A stretch of 27,373 nucleotides of DNA. Source: Oscillospiraceae bacterium (GTDB lineage Bacteria; Bacillota_A; Clostridia; Oscillospirales; Oscillospiraceae). Shown here piece after piece: positions 1 through 6,906 of this stretch. The stretch covers positions 1-27,373 of the forward strand of contig CADADE010000049.1 in the NCBI GenBank assembly GCA_902786615.1. Direction: 5' to 3'. The notes beneath the pieces are model-generated. The model worked only from the letters and a program-made list of their open reading frames with translations. It was not told where the DNA came from and did no database searches. The translations under genes and the position numbers were made by a program. Position 1 is the first letter of the stretch. Every line of letters starts with the position of its first letter.

Positions 1-1
1 C

Positions 2-562
2 GGCTACCCCGGCTACATGTACACCGACCTTGCCACCATGTACGAGCGCGCAGGCCGCCGCATCGGGCACAAGGGCTCCATCACCATGATCCCGATCCTC
101 ACCATGCCCGAGGACGACAAGACCCACCCCATCCCCGACCTGACCGGCTACATCACCGAGGGCCAGATCATCCTGAGCCGCGAGCTGCACCGCAAGGGCA
201 TCGTGCCCCCGGTGAACGTGCTGCCCTCCCTGAGCCGTCTGAAGGACAAGGGCATCGGCGAGGGCAAGACCCGCGAGGACCACGCCGGCACCATGAACCA
301 GCTCTTCGCCGCCTATTCCCGCGGCAAGGACGCCAAGGAGCTCATGACCATTCTGGGCGAAGCGGCGCTGAGTGAGGATGACAAGCTCTTCGCCAAGTTT
401 GCCGAGGAGTTTGAGAAGGTGTACGTCAGCCAGGGCAACGAGACCAACCGCTCCATCGAGGAGACGCTGAATATCGGCTGGGAGCTGCTGAGCATCCTGC
501 CCAAGCGCGAGCTCAAGCGCATCAAGCCCGAGTACATTGAAAAGTACCTTCCCAAGAAGTAA
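2..562 (+). CDS. atpB: V-type ATP synthase subunit B, C-terminal part (5' end outside window)
   Basis: This is the C-terminal ~186 residues of the non-catalytic B subunit of a V/A-type ATPase, which alternates with subunit A in the cytoplasmic V1 ring. The frame is open from base 2, so the gene begins before the window. Family landmarks are visible: [13 protein letters not shown], the ITEGQI segment, and [20 protein letters not shown], the equivalent of the conserved PSLSRL...GKTREDH block. The C terminus ends in the lysine-rich EKYLPKK typical of the family. The subunit D gene follows after 33 bases, the usual order in V-type operons (A-B-D). In an anaerobic Clostridium-like cell the complex may pump or use H+ or Na+; the ion cannot be told from this subunit. 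No defect is seen. Confidence 0.96.
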   Translation, partial: GYPGYMYTDLATMYERAGRRIGHKGSITMIPILTMPEDDKTHPIPDLTGYITEGQIILSRELHRKGIVPPVNVLPSLSRLKDKGIGEGKTREDHAGTMNQLFAAYSRGKDAKELMTILGEAALSEDDKLFAKFAEEFEKVYVSQGNETNRSIEETLNIGWELLSILPKRELKRIKPEYIEKYLPKK

Positions 563-595
563 ATTCCCAGGATCAAGAATTGGAGGTGATGCTTT

Positions 596-1246
596 TTGGC
601 AGGTACTGCAATAATCCCGACCAGAATGGTGCTCAACCAGCTCAAGGGCAGGCTCCGCACCGCGCGGCGCGGCCACAAGCTGCTGAAGGACAAGCGGGAC
701 GAGCTGATGCGCCAGTTCATGGACGTGGTCAAGCGCAACAAGGCGCTGCGTGAGCGCGTCGAGGAAGGGCTGACCGAGGCCTTTGCCTCCCTGCAGGTGG
801 CAAGCTCCATCATGTCCCCGGAGATGCTGGAGCAGGCGCTTCTGTACCCGCGCCAGAGCGTGGAGCTCGGCATGAAGTTCAAGAACATCATGTCGGTCAA
901 CGTCCCGGTCTACAGCTTCCAGACCAAAAGCAGCGATCCCGCAGAGATCTATCCCTACGGCTTCGCGCAGACCAGCGGCGAGCTGGACGACGCGCTTGAG
1001 CACATGGCGAAGGTCTTTGAGGATATGCTGGAGCTGGCCGAAGTGGAGAAGACCATGCAGCTTCTCGCCGAGGAGATCGAGAAGACCCGCCGCCGCGTCA
1101 ACGCGCTGGAGTACGTGATGATCCCCGATCTGGAATCGAACATCAAGTACATCACCATGAAGCTTGAGGAGAACGAGAACGCCACAAAGGTGCGCCTTCT
1201 CAAGGTCAAGGAAATGGTGCTGCAGCAGGCCCACAACTTCAAGTAG
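596..1246 (+). CDS. atpD: V-type ATP synthase subunit D
   Basis: Central-stalk subunit D of the V-type ATPase, 216 residues, the normal family size. It forms the rotor axle that couples ATP turnover in the A/B ring to ion movement in the membrane. The N terminus AIIPTRMVLNQLKGRL is the family signature. The protein is otherwise almost wholly helical, with charged heptad-like stretches at residues ~20-60 and ~140-210, as expected for the antiparallel coiled-coil axle. Translation starts at TTG (596-598), with an excellent GGAGGTGAT site at 582-590 five bases upstream; no ATG fits this ribosome-binding site. It is co-transcribed with atpB and is the last gene of the operon, since a strong intrinsic terminator follows at 1272-1310. 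Confidence 0.95.
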   Translation: MAGTAIIPTRMVLNQLKGRLRTARRGHKLLKDKRDELMRQFMDVVKRNKALRERVEEGLTEAFASLQVASSIMSPEMLEQALLYPRQSVELGMKFKNIMSVNVPVYSFQTKSSDPAEIYPYGFAQTSGELDDALEHMAKVFEDMLELAEVEKTMQLLAEEIEKTRRRVNALEYVMIPDLESNIKYITMKLEENENATKVRLLKVKEMVLQQAHNFK

Positions 1247-1271
1247 TTGTCAAAATTCATCGGAAAAAACG

Positions 1272-1310
1272 CCCGGAGAAGCTTTACATCTTCTCCGGGT
1301 TGGTTTTTTT
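1272..1310 (+). terminator. Intrinsic terminator of the V-ATPase operon
   Basis: A perfect 10-bp stem, CCCGGAGAAG (1272-1281) with CTTCTCCGGG (1290-1299), has an 8-base loop and is followed by TTGG and a run of seven T (1304-1310). It lies 25 bases after the atpD stop. Confidence 0.93.
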
Positions 1311-1354
1311 CGGCGCAGTTCGTCCTCCGCTTCCGGCGCGGCGTGAATTTTTTA

Positions 1355-1383
1355 TTGCAAAAATGACACTTCCTGAGTATAAT
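1355..1383 (+). promoter_or_regulatory. Sigma-A type promoter for the diguanylate cyclase gene
   Basis: TTGCAA (1355-1360), a 17-base spacer and TATAAT (1378-1383). It lies ~165 bases before the GTG start at 1548. I looked in this leader (1390-1530) for a GEMM c-di-GMP riboswitch and saw no recognisable core. The leader holds only small G/C-rich stems and the AAGGGGAGGA ribosome-binding site at 1531-1540. Confidence 0.75.
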
Positions 1384-1547
1384 AAAGGATAATCGTAATT
1401 GTCTGCCTTTTTCCGGTCAGGGAAAACATTGTGCAGGAAACAGACGCAGCACAGCGCAGACGATTCACCGAGAAGAGAAGCGGTGAGAAAACGCACCGGA
1501 CGCCGGCGACACATGAATCAGCGTTTACAAAAGGGGAGGAATAGACT

Positions 1548-2984
1548 GTGAAGCACTCCTTGCGGTCAAAGACGGTTCTGTTGATTGTCATGATTGCTTT
1601 GACATTCAGCACCGTTTCCATGGTGGCAAGCGGTCAGATTATTCAGCGCCTTATTGATTTGAGCTATCAGGGAAGAGCAATGGACGTGTCCAAAACCATG
1701 GCGGCCATCCTGGATGCGGAGCAGGCTGAAACACTGAAAAACGCAGTCATGGAGATCTATCACGCCACGGATGAAAAGGTGATGAGCGACGCCTGGGGAA
1801 CGCCGGAATTTGACGCCTACTGCGCAAGATACTCCCATCTTGAACAGTCTGCGGAATTTGTCGCCCTGCGCCAGACGCTGCGGCGCGTTCAGGACGCCAA
1901 CGACGTCGACTGCGTTTATCTTGTCACGATCGACATTCCCACGGAATCCTTCATCTATCTCGTTGACGCCGCTTATGAGGACGCCTGCCCTCCCGGCTGT
2001 GTCGACCCGCTGTATGAGGAAAACAGGGAACTGCTCAAGGATCCGAGCATCGGCTTCCGGCCGTACATCACCAATACGGAGCCTTACGGCTGGCTGGTTA
2101 CGGCGGGCGTGCCGGTCTACACCGCGGAGGGGCGCATTGCCTGCTACGCGCTGACCGATATCTCCATGGAGCAGATCCGCGCGCAGCAAAGCCGCTTTAC
2201 GCTGATATGCAGCCTTGTCCTTGCGGCCCTGACCGCGCTGATCAGCCTCATCGCCATCTGGGTCGTGAACCGGGAGATCCTCAAGCCCATCAACCTGCTG
2301 AGCAACGCCGCCGCGAACTACAGCGCCCGGCCGGAGGACAGCAACGAATTGGACAATCTGCCCATCAAATCCAGGGACGAGATTCAGCTTTTGTATTCTT
2401 CGCTTTTGAAGATGGCGCACAACACCCGCAGCTATATCGAAAGCCTGAAGGAGACCCGGCAGGTGCTGACCGAAACCAGGCGCGAGGCGGACGAGATGAA
2501 CGAGCTTGCCCTCAGGGACCCGCTGACGGGCGTGGGAAGCAAGCTTGCCTATGACCGCCAGGTCATGAAGCTGACGGACGAGGTACGCCGGGGAGAGGCG
2601 CGCTTCGGCATCGTCATGATCGACATGAACGACCTGAAAAAGCTGAACGACACCTATGGTCACGAGCGGGGCAATATTGCGATCCGCAAAACCTGCTCCA
2701 TCATCTGCGAGGTATTTGCCCATTCTCCCGTGTACCGCTTCGGCGGGGACGAGTTTGTCGTCATCGTCAAAGACAGGGATTACGACAATATCAAGGCGCT
2801 GGTCAGAAAATTCCGTTCACTCGCGCAGGCCAGCGACGGTCAGCCCTGGGAAAAGGTCAACGCGGCGATCGGATACGCCCTGTATAACGGGGAGGATACC
2901 GTCGACGACGTTTTCCGCAAGGCCGATTACCGCATGTACGAGCTGAAAAAAGAAATGAAAGCCAAACAGCAAACCCAGGCGTAA
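1548..2984 (+). CDS. Membrane-bound diguanylate cyclase with extracytoplasmic sensor and GGDEF domain
   Basis: A 478-residue sensor protein predicted to make cyclic di-GMP from two GTP. A first membrane helix (residues ~9-30) is followed by an extracytoplasmic sensor region (~31-215) of dCache-like size and pattern, a second helix (~217-240), a HAMP-like linker (~241-300, with KPINLLSNAA) and a coiled stretch. The GGDEF domain (~325-475) begins RDPLTGVGSK and has an intact RFGGDEF active loop (GGDEF = residues 399-403) and the metal-binding MIDMNDLKKLND segment. The inhibitory RxxD site that normally lies five residues before GGDEF is absent (FAHS instead), so product feedback through that site is unlikely. 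The start is GTG at 1548 behind AGGGGAGGA; there is no alternative with a comparable site. It is monocistronic, with its own promoter and a terminator at 2985-3046. The ligand is unknown. Confidence 0.92.
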   Translation: MKHSLRSKTVLLIVMIALTFSTVSMVASGQIIQRLIDLSYQGRAMDVSKTMAAILDAEQAETLKNAVMEIYHATDEKVMSDAWGTPEFDAYCARYSHLEQSAEFVALRQTLRRVQDANDVDCVYLVTIDIPTESFIYLVDAAYEDACPPGCVDPLYEENRELLKDPSIGFRPYITNTEPYGWLVTAGVPVYTAEGRIACYALTDISMEQIRAQQSRFTLICSLVLAALTALISLIAIWVVNREILKPINLLSNAAANYSARPEDSNELDNLPIKSRDEIQLLYSSLLKMAHNTRSYIESLKETRQVLTETRREADEMNELALRDPLTGVGSKLAYDRQVMKLTDEVRRGEARFGIVMIDMNDLKKLNDTYGHERGNIAIRKTCSIICEVFAHSPVYRFGGDEFVVIVKDRDYDNIKALVRKFRSLAQASDGQPWEKVNAAIGYALYNGEDTVDDVFRKADYRMYELKKEMKAKQQTQA

Positions 2985-3046
2985 AAAAACGAGGCTTCGA
3001 CGGAAACGGGCAGGCTCTGCCACTCCTCTGTCGAAGCTTCGTTTTT
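2985..3046. terminator. Bidirectional terminator between convergent genes
   Basis: A 17-bp stem, left arm 2985-3001 and right arm 3030-3046, with one G-U type mismatch. It is bounded by A5 on one side and T5 on the other, so it works in both directions. The 28-base apical part contains a second small stem, GGCAG/CTGCC. It serves the diguanylate cyclase gene (+) and the AEC permease gene (-). Confidence 0.9.
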
Positions 3047-3057
3047 AATCTTTTGGA

Positions 3058-4005
3058 TCAGAACAGGCCCAGGCTCCGCAGCAGGACGATCCAGCCGAAG
3101 AGGGTGAGGCAGGAGAGAGCCGTGTCCACCACGACGATGCCCGCGGCAAGCTCGCTGTCGCCGCCGAGCTCGCGCGCCATGGTGAAGGAGTTGACCGCCG
3201 TGGGCGCGCCGAAGCTGATCATCACCACACCGAGACCGACGCCCCGGATGCCGAGCGCGGCCGCCGCCGCGAGGGCGAGGCCCGGGATCACCACCAGCTT
3301 GAAGGCCACAGTGATCCAGAGGCTCCTGGCGTAGCCCCGGATGCTCGCCGGGGCGAAGGACGCGCCGAGGATAAAGAGGCACAGCGGCGTCGCCACGCCT
3401 GAGAGGGATTTGAGCGCGCTCGCCGCGGCGGGGAAGGCGTTGAGGGGCAGGTGCACCGCCTTGGCGATCAGGCCGATCACGGTCGCGTCGATGAGGGGGT
3501 TCGTGACGATGTCCTTCACCATCTTGCGCACGTTGATCTCGCCCCCGGCGTAGAGCTCGAGGAAGATGACCGAGAGCACGTTGTAGATCGGGATATTGAC
3601 AGCGATCATGAGGGCGGCAAGACCCGTGCCCGCCGCGCCGAAGAGCGACTCGATAAGCGGCATGCCGAGCAGCACATAGTTGCCGCGGAACATGCCCTGG
3701 GCCATGACGCCCCGGCGGTCGCGGCGCGGCTCCGTGACGATGGCCGTCACGAGCGCAAGCGCGCCCGAGAGCAGCAGGCCGAAGAACACAAAGAGCACCA
3801 GCTTCATATCAAAGGACTCCCCGATCGGGGAATCGAAGATGTTCTTGAAAATCTGGAAGGGCAGAAAAACACGGAAGGCGATGGAGTTAAATTTGCCGAG
3901 GGACTTGTCGTCAAGCTTGCCGCGGCTGCGGATATAGAGGCCGAGGGCAATGATCAGAAAGCTCGGCAAAACGGCGTTTACCGCCACAAGCATATGGTTC
4001 AGCAT
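3058..4005 (-). CDS. AEC-family (auxin efflux carrier type) permease
   Basis: A 315-residue integral membrane protein with about ten hydrophobic segments in the 5+5 pattern of the AEC/bile-acid transporter superfamily. Visible family features are the N-terminal AVNAVLPSFLIIALGLYIR helix, the FRVFLPFQIFKNI segment, and polar breaks such as NPLIDATVIG and SFGAPTAVNSFTMAR. Family members export or exchange organic acids, for example malate, malonate or amino-acid-like anions; the substrate cannot be read from sequence. The ATG at 4005 is preceded by GAAGGAGGGA and overlaps the end of the upstream racemase-family gene by 7 bases, so the two are translationally coupled. The pairing suggests, by inference only, that the permease moves a dicarboxylate or amino acid related to the racemase substrate. 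Confidence 0.87.
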   Translation of the reverse strand: MLNHMLVAVNAVLPSFLIIALGLYIRSRGKLDDKSLGKFNSIAFRVFLPFQIFKNIFDSPIGESFDMKLVLFVFFGLLLSGALALVTAIVTEPRRDRRGVMAQGMFRGNYVLLGMPLIESLFGAAGTGLAALMIAVNIPIYNVLSVIFLELYAGGEINVRKMVKDIVTNPLIDATVIGLIAKAVHLPLNAFPAAASALKSLSGVATPLCLFILGASFAPASIRGYARSLWITVAFKLVVIPGLALAAAAALGIRGVGLGVVMISFGAPTAVNSFTMARELGGDSELAAGIVVVDTALSCLTLFGWIVLLRSLGLF

Positions 4006-4673
4006 GTCTCTCCCTCCTTCTGGCAGAGGATGCGCACCATTTCCTCCGCCGGGTCCAGAAGCGTGAGCCCGGTGTAGACCCCGAGCACCGCCGTCAGATA
4101 CGGAAAATGCGTACAGCCCAGCACCAGCGCCTCGCAGCCGCAGTCCTCAAAATAGCGCAGGAGCGCGTCGATGTGGTTGCGGCGGATGATCGCGTCCGGG
4201 TCGAGCCCCTCCTCAATGTCAAAGGTGACCGTAGGCGTGCCGCCGGGCAGCAGGACGAGGGCCGGGTTTGCCCGCACCATGGCGGTGTCGATCCCGGCGA
4301 GGGCCTGCCCGTTGTAGCCGATCACCGCGAGGCGGCTGTAGCTTTTCGCGTACAGGCCGTAGGCGTCCAGCGGCGTCACGATGCGGATGCCGAGCTCGTC
4401 CGCGAGCGCCGGGAAATCCGCGGAGCCGGACAGGGAGTTGCAGTAAATAAACGCGCTGCCGCAGCCCTGCTCCATCGCGCCGCGCAGAATGCCGGTCAGG
4501 GTCCGGTGCTTTTCCTCCCGGCTCTTCACCTGAAAGGCGGCCTGCTCCAAAGGCGTGCGCGACACCGGGCAGCTCAGCGCTTCGATCCCGTGCGCGCGCA
4601 GCACCGCCGCCCCCATCTCGGTATCCACCGGCGTCCCGGCCAGCACGGCCACGGGTTTTTCTGTTACGGACAT
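3999..4673 (-). CDS. Aspartate/glutamate racemase-family protein
   Basis: A 224-residue member of the cofactor-independent Asp/Glu racemase superfamily. The two catalytic cysteines are in recognisable places: C78 in IYCNSLSG and C187 in LVLGCTHFPYL, the latter matching the GCTH block of glutamate racemase. The N-terminal DSGxGG motif of true MurI is missing (residues 8-21 read AVLAGTPVDTEMGA), and the protein is ~40 residues shorter than MurI. It is therefore probably a relative (aspartate or broad-specificity racemase, or hydantoin-racemase-like), not the cell-wall enzyme. The ATG at 4673 is chosen because AGAAGGA precedes it and the promoter at 4704-4732 excludes the longer upstream in-frame starts. 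It is the first gene of a two-gene operon with the AEC permease. Confidence 0.82.
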   Translation of the reverse strand: MSVTEKPVAVLAGTPVDTEMGAAVLRAHGIEALSCPVSRTPLEQAAFQVKSREEKHRTLTGILRGAMEQGCGSAFIYCNSLSGSADFPALADELGIRIVTPLDAYGLYAKSYSRLAVIGYNGQALAGIDTAMVRANPALVLLPGGTPTVTFDIEEGLDPDAIIRRNHIDALLRYFEDCGCEALVLGCTHFPYLTAVLGVYTGLTLLDPAEEMVRILCQKEGETC

Positions 4674-4703
4674 GCTTTTTCCTTCTCTCTTGTCGTTTTT
4701 CCC

Positions 4704-4732
4704 ATGATACCACAAGCCGCGCCCGCTTGAAA
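4704..4732 (-). promoter_or_regulatory. Promoter for racemase-AEC operon
   Basis: On the minus strand: TTTCAA (4727-4732), a 17-base spacer, then an extended -10, TGGTATCAT, whose hexamer TATCAT is at 4704-4709. It sits back to back with the plus-strand promoter at 4742-4770. Confidence 0.65.
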
Positions 4733-4741
4733 AGCCCTTTC

Positions 4742-4770
4742 TTGACAAGGAAGAGCCCCGGTGATACAAT
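4742..4770 (+). promoter_or_regulatory. Near-consensus promoter for the small-protein gene
   Basis: TTGACA (4742-4747), a 17-base spacer, TACAAT (4765-4770). Transcription would begin near 4777. This rules out the upstream ATG at 4727 and supports the ATG at 4829. Confidence 0.8.
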
Positions 4771-4828
4771 AAGGATGAAAAGAGATGCAAAACGATCCAT
4801 GCCGAAATTTGAGAAAGGAGCCTTCACA

Positions 4829-4981
4829 ATGGGAATCGATGCAGAACGCCAGGACACGCGCAAGGCGATGGCCTTTGATCTGCTCAACATCATTGACGAG
4901 AATTCCCAGCAGCAAACCTATACCGCAGAAGAAGTGAAGAAGCTCATCAGGGTCTACGTAACGACCAAAGAAGAAAAATAA
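4829..4981 (+). CDS. Small uncharacterised protein, 50 residues
   Basis: I do not recognise a named family. The predicted product begins MGIDAERQDTRKAMAFDLLN and ends TTKEEK. It is soluble, acidic to neutral, lacks cysteines and looks like two helices (residues ~8-22 and ~31-44) joined by a polar Q/N-rich turn. The start is set by AGAAAGGAG at 4812-4820 and by a near-consensus promoter whose start site lies downstream of the earlier in-frame ATG. The TPP riboswitch and thiT follow on the same strand. A GC-rich hairpin (GGGCGG 4984-4989 with CCGCCC 4998-5003) follows the stop but has no T-run, so read-through into the riboswitch is possible. Expression looks real; the function is unknown. Confidence 0.72.
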   Translation: MGIDAERQDTRKAMAFDLLNIIDENSQQQTYTAEEVKKLIRVYVTTKEEK

Positions 4982-5014
4982 GCGGGCGGGCAAAGGTCCG
5001 CCCCCAACAATTAA

Positions 5015-5104
5015 AAGGGGCGCTGGGATTCTCCCGGCTGAGACAAGGTAAACGAGCCTTGGACCCTGGAACCTGATCCGGATAATGCCGGCGTAGGAAA
5101 CAGA
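5015..5104 (+). promoter_or_regulatory. TPP riboswitch (THI element)
   Basis: The thi-box core is readable: GGGGCGC ... CCGGCTGAGAC (pyrimidine-sensing arm), then GACCCTGGAACCTGATCCGG (5062-5081) and ATAATGCCGGCGTAGGAAA (pyrophosphate-sensing arm and closing strand). It is followed directly by an intrinsic terminator and then the thiamine transporter gene, so binding of thiamine pyrophosphate should switch thiT off. No separate strong promoter is seen between the small gene at 4829 and this element, so it may ride on that transcript. Confidence 0.95.
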
Positions 5105-5117
5105 GTGCGCAAGCTGC

Positions 5118-5149
5118 CGCAGGTTCATTTTTTGAGCCTGCGCTTTTTG
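5118..5149 (+). terminator. Terminator of the TPP riboswitch expression platform
   Basis: A 10-bp stem, CGCAGGTTCA (5118-5127) with TGAGCCTGCG (5133-5142) and one G-U pair, has a 5-base T loop and is followed by CTTTTTGTTTT. It lies 14 bases after the riboswitch core. Confidence 0.88.
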
Positions 5150-5157
5150 TTTTCTCG

Positions 5158-5210
5158 CCTCCCCCAGCCGCGCATGCGGCGGATTGGGGGAGGGGGACCG
5201 CTTTAGCGGT
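5158..5210 (+). repeat. Double-hairpin intergenic element in the thiT leader
   Basis: CCTCCCCCA (5158-5166) pairs with TGGGGGAGG (5185-5193). Inside it GCCGC (5167-5171) pairs with GCGGC (5176-5180) around a GCAT turn, leaving a GGAT bulge. A second stem follows at once: ACCGC (5197-5201), loop TTTA, GCGGT (5206-5210). The form resembles the dispersed palindromic elements common in Oscillospiraceae intergenic DNA (from memory). No second copy is present in this window, so calling it a repeat is inference. Confidence 0.5.
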
Positions 5211-5325
5211 GGAAGGGGTTCTGCGTGGATTGCCCTTCCCGGACACTTTATGGCGGCTCTTCCCGACACAGGGCAAGCCAGGCACATCCCTTAACCGTAT
5301 TCAAATACTTTAGGAGGAAAACAAT

Positions 5326-5892
5326 ATGAAACAGAACAAATCCAGACTCTCGCTGCGCTGCCTGACAGAAGGGGCCGTCTTCGTGGCCCTGGCCCAGGTG
5401 CTCGCCTACATTAAGCTCTTCGAGCTGCCCCAGGGCGGGGCGGTCGATCTCGCGATGCTGCCGATCTTCATCTTCTGCGCCCGCTGGGGCTTCGGCCCCG
5501 GTATCCTCGCGGGCTTTGTGTTCGGCCTTTTGCAGCTCACGCTCGACGGGGCCTACGCCTGGGGCTGGCAGTCCATGCTGGGCGACTACCTGGTGGCCTT
5601 CACCATGCTGGGCCTCGCGGGACTTTTCAAGGGCAGAAAGGGCGGCTTTTTCACCGGGATGGTCGTCGGCGCGTTTGCGCGCTTTCTGGTGCACTATGTC
5701 GTGGGAGCGACCGTCTGGGCCGAGTATATGCCCGAGAAGTTCTTCGGCATGACCATGACGAGCCCCTGGTTCTATTCCCTGCTGTATAACGGCAGCTTCA
5801 TCCTCATTAACACCTGTCTCTGCCTGATCGTCGGCGCGCTGCTCTGGAAGCCCATGGGCAAATACCTGCGCGGCGAGGACATCAAAAGCTGA
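5326..5892 (+). CDS. thiT: Thiamine ECF transporter S-component ThiT
   Basis: A 188-residue membrane protein with six hydrophobic segments, the size and pattern of the thiamine-specific substrate-binding subunit of energy-coupling factor transporters. Family landmarks include LPQGGAVDLAMLPIFIFCAR (the loop that closes over thiamine and the start of helix 3), GAYAWGWQSMLGDYLVAF with the aromatic ligand-contacting residues, and a C-terminal helix pair. The TPP riboswitch upstream independently identifies thiamine as the ligand. The ATG at 5326 follows TAGGAGGAAAA. No EcfA, EcfA' or EcfT gene is nearby, so it must share a central ECF module encoded elsewhere (group II organisation). Confidence 0.96.
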   Translation: MKQNKSRLSLRCLTEGAVFVALAQVLAYIKLFELPQGGAVDLAMLPIFIFCARWGFGPGILAGFVFGLLQLTLDGAYAWGWQSMLGDYLVAFTMLGLAGLFKGRKGGFFTGMVVGAFARFLVHYVVGATVWAEYMPEKFFGMTMTSPWFYSLLYNGSFILINTCLCLIVGALLWKPMGKYLRGEDIKS

Positions 5893-5918
5893 ATCCCGTG
5901 GTCTACATAAAATAACAG

Positions 5919-5948
5919 TTGACAAAACCCTTGCATTTCCTATATAAT
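5919..5948 (+). promoter_or_regulatory. Promoter of the rpmH-rnpA-yidD-yidC-jag operon
   Basis: TTGACA (5919-5924), an 18-base spacer, TATAAT (5943-5948). The leader to rpmH is ~120 bases. It contains overlapping small stems at 5956-5989 and an extended hairpin (TCAAC 5999-6003 with GTTGA 6028-6032, inner CCCGGC/GCCGGG 6010-6024). Confidence 0.85.
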
Positions 5949-6077
5949 AAACACTCGGCGGCACCCTGTCGCCGGGTGATTTTTTCACCGCAGACGTGTC
6001 AACTACTTTCCCGGCTCCGCCGGGGATGTTGAGTATTATACGGGTCCCATTATGATCCGAAGAAAGGAGTGCACCCC

Positions 6078-6212
6078 ATGCTTCGTACCTATCAGCCCAA
6101 GAAGCTCCAGCGCAAGAAAGAGCACGGCTTCCGCAAGAGAATGAAGACCGCGAACGGCCGCAAGGTTCTTGCCCGCCGCAGAGCAAAAGGCAGAGCTCAG
6201 CTCAGCGCCTGA
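6078..6212 (+). CDS. rpmH: 50S ribosomal protein L34
   Basis: A 44-residue highly basic protein of the large ribosomal subunit. It begins [20 protein letters not shown] and continues [19 protein letters not shown], which is the family consensus (usual length 44-47). The ATG at 6078 is preceded by AGAAAGGAG at 6061-6069. It is the first gene of the conserved rpmH-rnpA-yidD-yidC-jag cluster that is usually next to dnaA and the replication origin; here thiT lies upstream instead. After the stop there is an 8-bp hairpin, AGGGCGGA/TCCGCCCT at 6251-6270, with only TTTAGG after it. This may attenuate or process the transcript before rnpA. Confidence 0.97.
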   Translation: MLRTYQPKKLQRKKEHGFRKRMKTANGRKVLARRRAKGRAQLSA

Positions 6213-6314
6213 GGCGCACCGTGAACAGGTCATCGGGAATAAACGTTTTGAGGGCGGAGCGATCCGCCCTTTAGGTGCTTATGGAGCTTTTGCTCCGGCA
6301 GAAGGAGGCGCGGC

Positions 6315-6662
6315 GTGAAGCAGCGGTACAGTCTCAAAAAGAACAGCGACTTCCGCCGGCTCTACGCCAAGGGAAAAAGCGCGGCGACGCCCTATCTGGT
6401 GCTCTACTGCCGGAAAAACCGGCTGGAGCATAACCGGGCGGGCTACACCGTGTCCACGAAGCTCGGCCACGCGGTGGTGAGAAACCGTGTGCGCCGCCGC
6501 CTGCGGGAGATCGTGCGTCTCAACCGCGCGGCGGTGAAGCCGGGCTACGACTTGGTGCTGGTGGCGCGCTCGCGCGCGGTGGACGCGGAATACCGCAAGC
6601 TCGAGCGGGCCTATCTCACGGCCTGCGAAAAGCTGGGGCTGCGGCAGGAGGCAGAGGGATGA
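6315..6662 (+). CDS. rnpA: Ribonuclease P protein component
   Basis: A 115-residue basic protein that assists the catalytic RNA of RNase P in removing tRNA 5' leaders. The N terminus [21 protein letters not shown] and the RNA-binding RNR motif ([13 protein letters not shown]56-N57-R58) are diagnostic, and the length is normal. It starts with GTG at 6315, six bases after GAAGGAGG (6301-6308). It overlaps yidD by four bases (ATGA), so the two are coupled. It lies directly after rpmH, as in most bacteria. Confidence 0.97.
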   Translation: MKQRYSLKKNSDFRRLYAKGKSAATPYLVLYCRKNRLEHNRAGYTVSTKLGHAVVRNRVRRRLREIVRLNRAAVKPGYDLVLVARSRAVDAEYRKLERAYLTACEKLGLRQEAEG

Positions 6663-6877
6663 AGAAGCTTCTGCTTGCCGCGATCCGCTTTTACCGCCGC
6701 TCCATCTCCCCGTACCGGCCGCCCTGCTGCCGCTTTACCCCGACCTGTTCCCAGTACGCCATGGAGGCCATCGAAAAATACGGCGCCCTCAGGGGCGGCT
6801 GGATGGCCCTCCGCCGGATCTGCTGCTGCCATCCCTTTTATCACGGGCGGCGCGGCGTTTACGATCCCGTCCCCTGA
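6659..6877 (+). CDS. yidD: Membrane protein insertion efficiency factor YidD
   Basis: A 72-residue small amphipathic protein of the YidD (haemolysin-like) family, which sits at the inner face of the membrane and helps YidC/Sec insert proteins. The family signature is clear: [33 protein letters not shown], then [27 protein letters not shown]. The conserved cysteines of the [11 protein letters not shown] block are present. The ATG at 6659 overlaps the rnpA stop, and the yidC locus follows after 29 bases. Confidence 0.96.
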   Translation: MKKLLLAAIRFYRRSISPYRPPCCRFTPTCSQYAMEAIEKYGALRGGWMALRRICCCHPFYHGRRGVYDPVP

Positions 6878-6906
6878 ACAACAACAAAAGAACTGAGGAA
6901 TGAACT

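Noticed and set aside
1390..1530. A cyclic di-GMP riboswitch before the diguanylate cyclase gene.
   Set aside because: The leader is long enough and the gene is suggestive, but the conserved GEMM core and tetraloop-receptor pattern could not be found.
3999..4790. A longer racemase start at 4790 (263 residues).
   Set aside because: The promoter at 4704-4732 lies inside the extension, the extra residues do not resemble the family, and a proper ribosome-binding site precedes the ATG at 4673.
5015..5104. Cobalamin or other riboswitch in front of thiT.
   Set aside because: The CTGAGA and ACCTGATCCGG...GCGTAGGAAA cores fit the TPP class specifically, and the downstream gene is the thiamine S-component.
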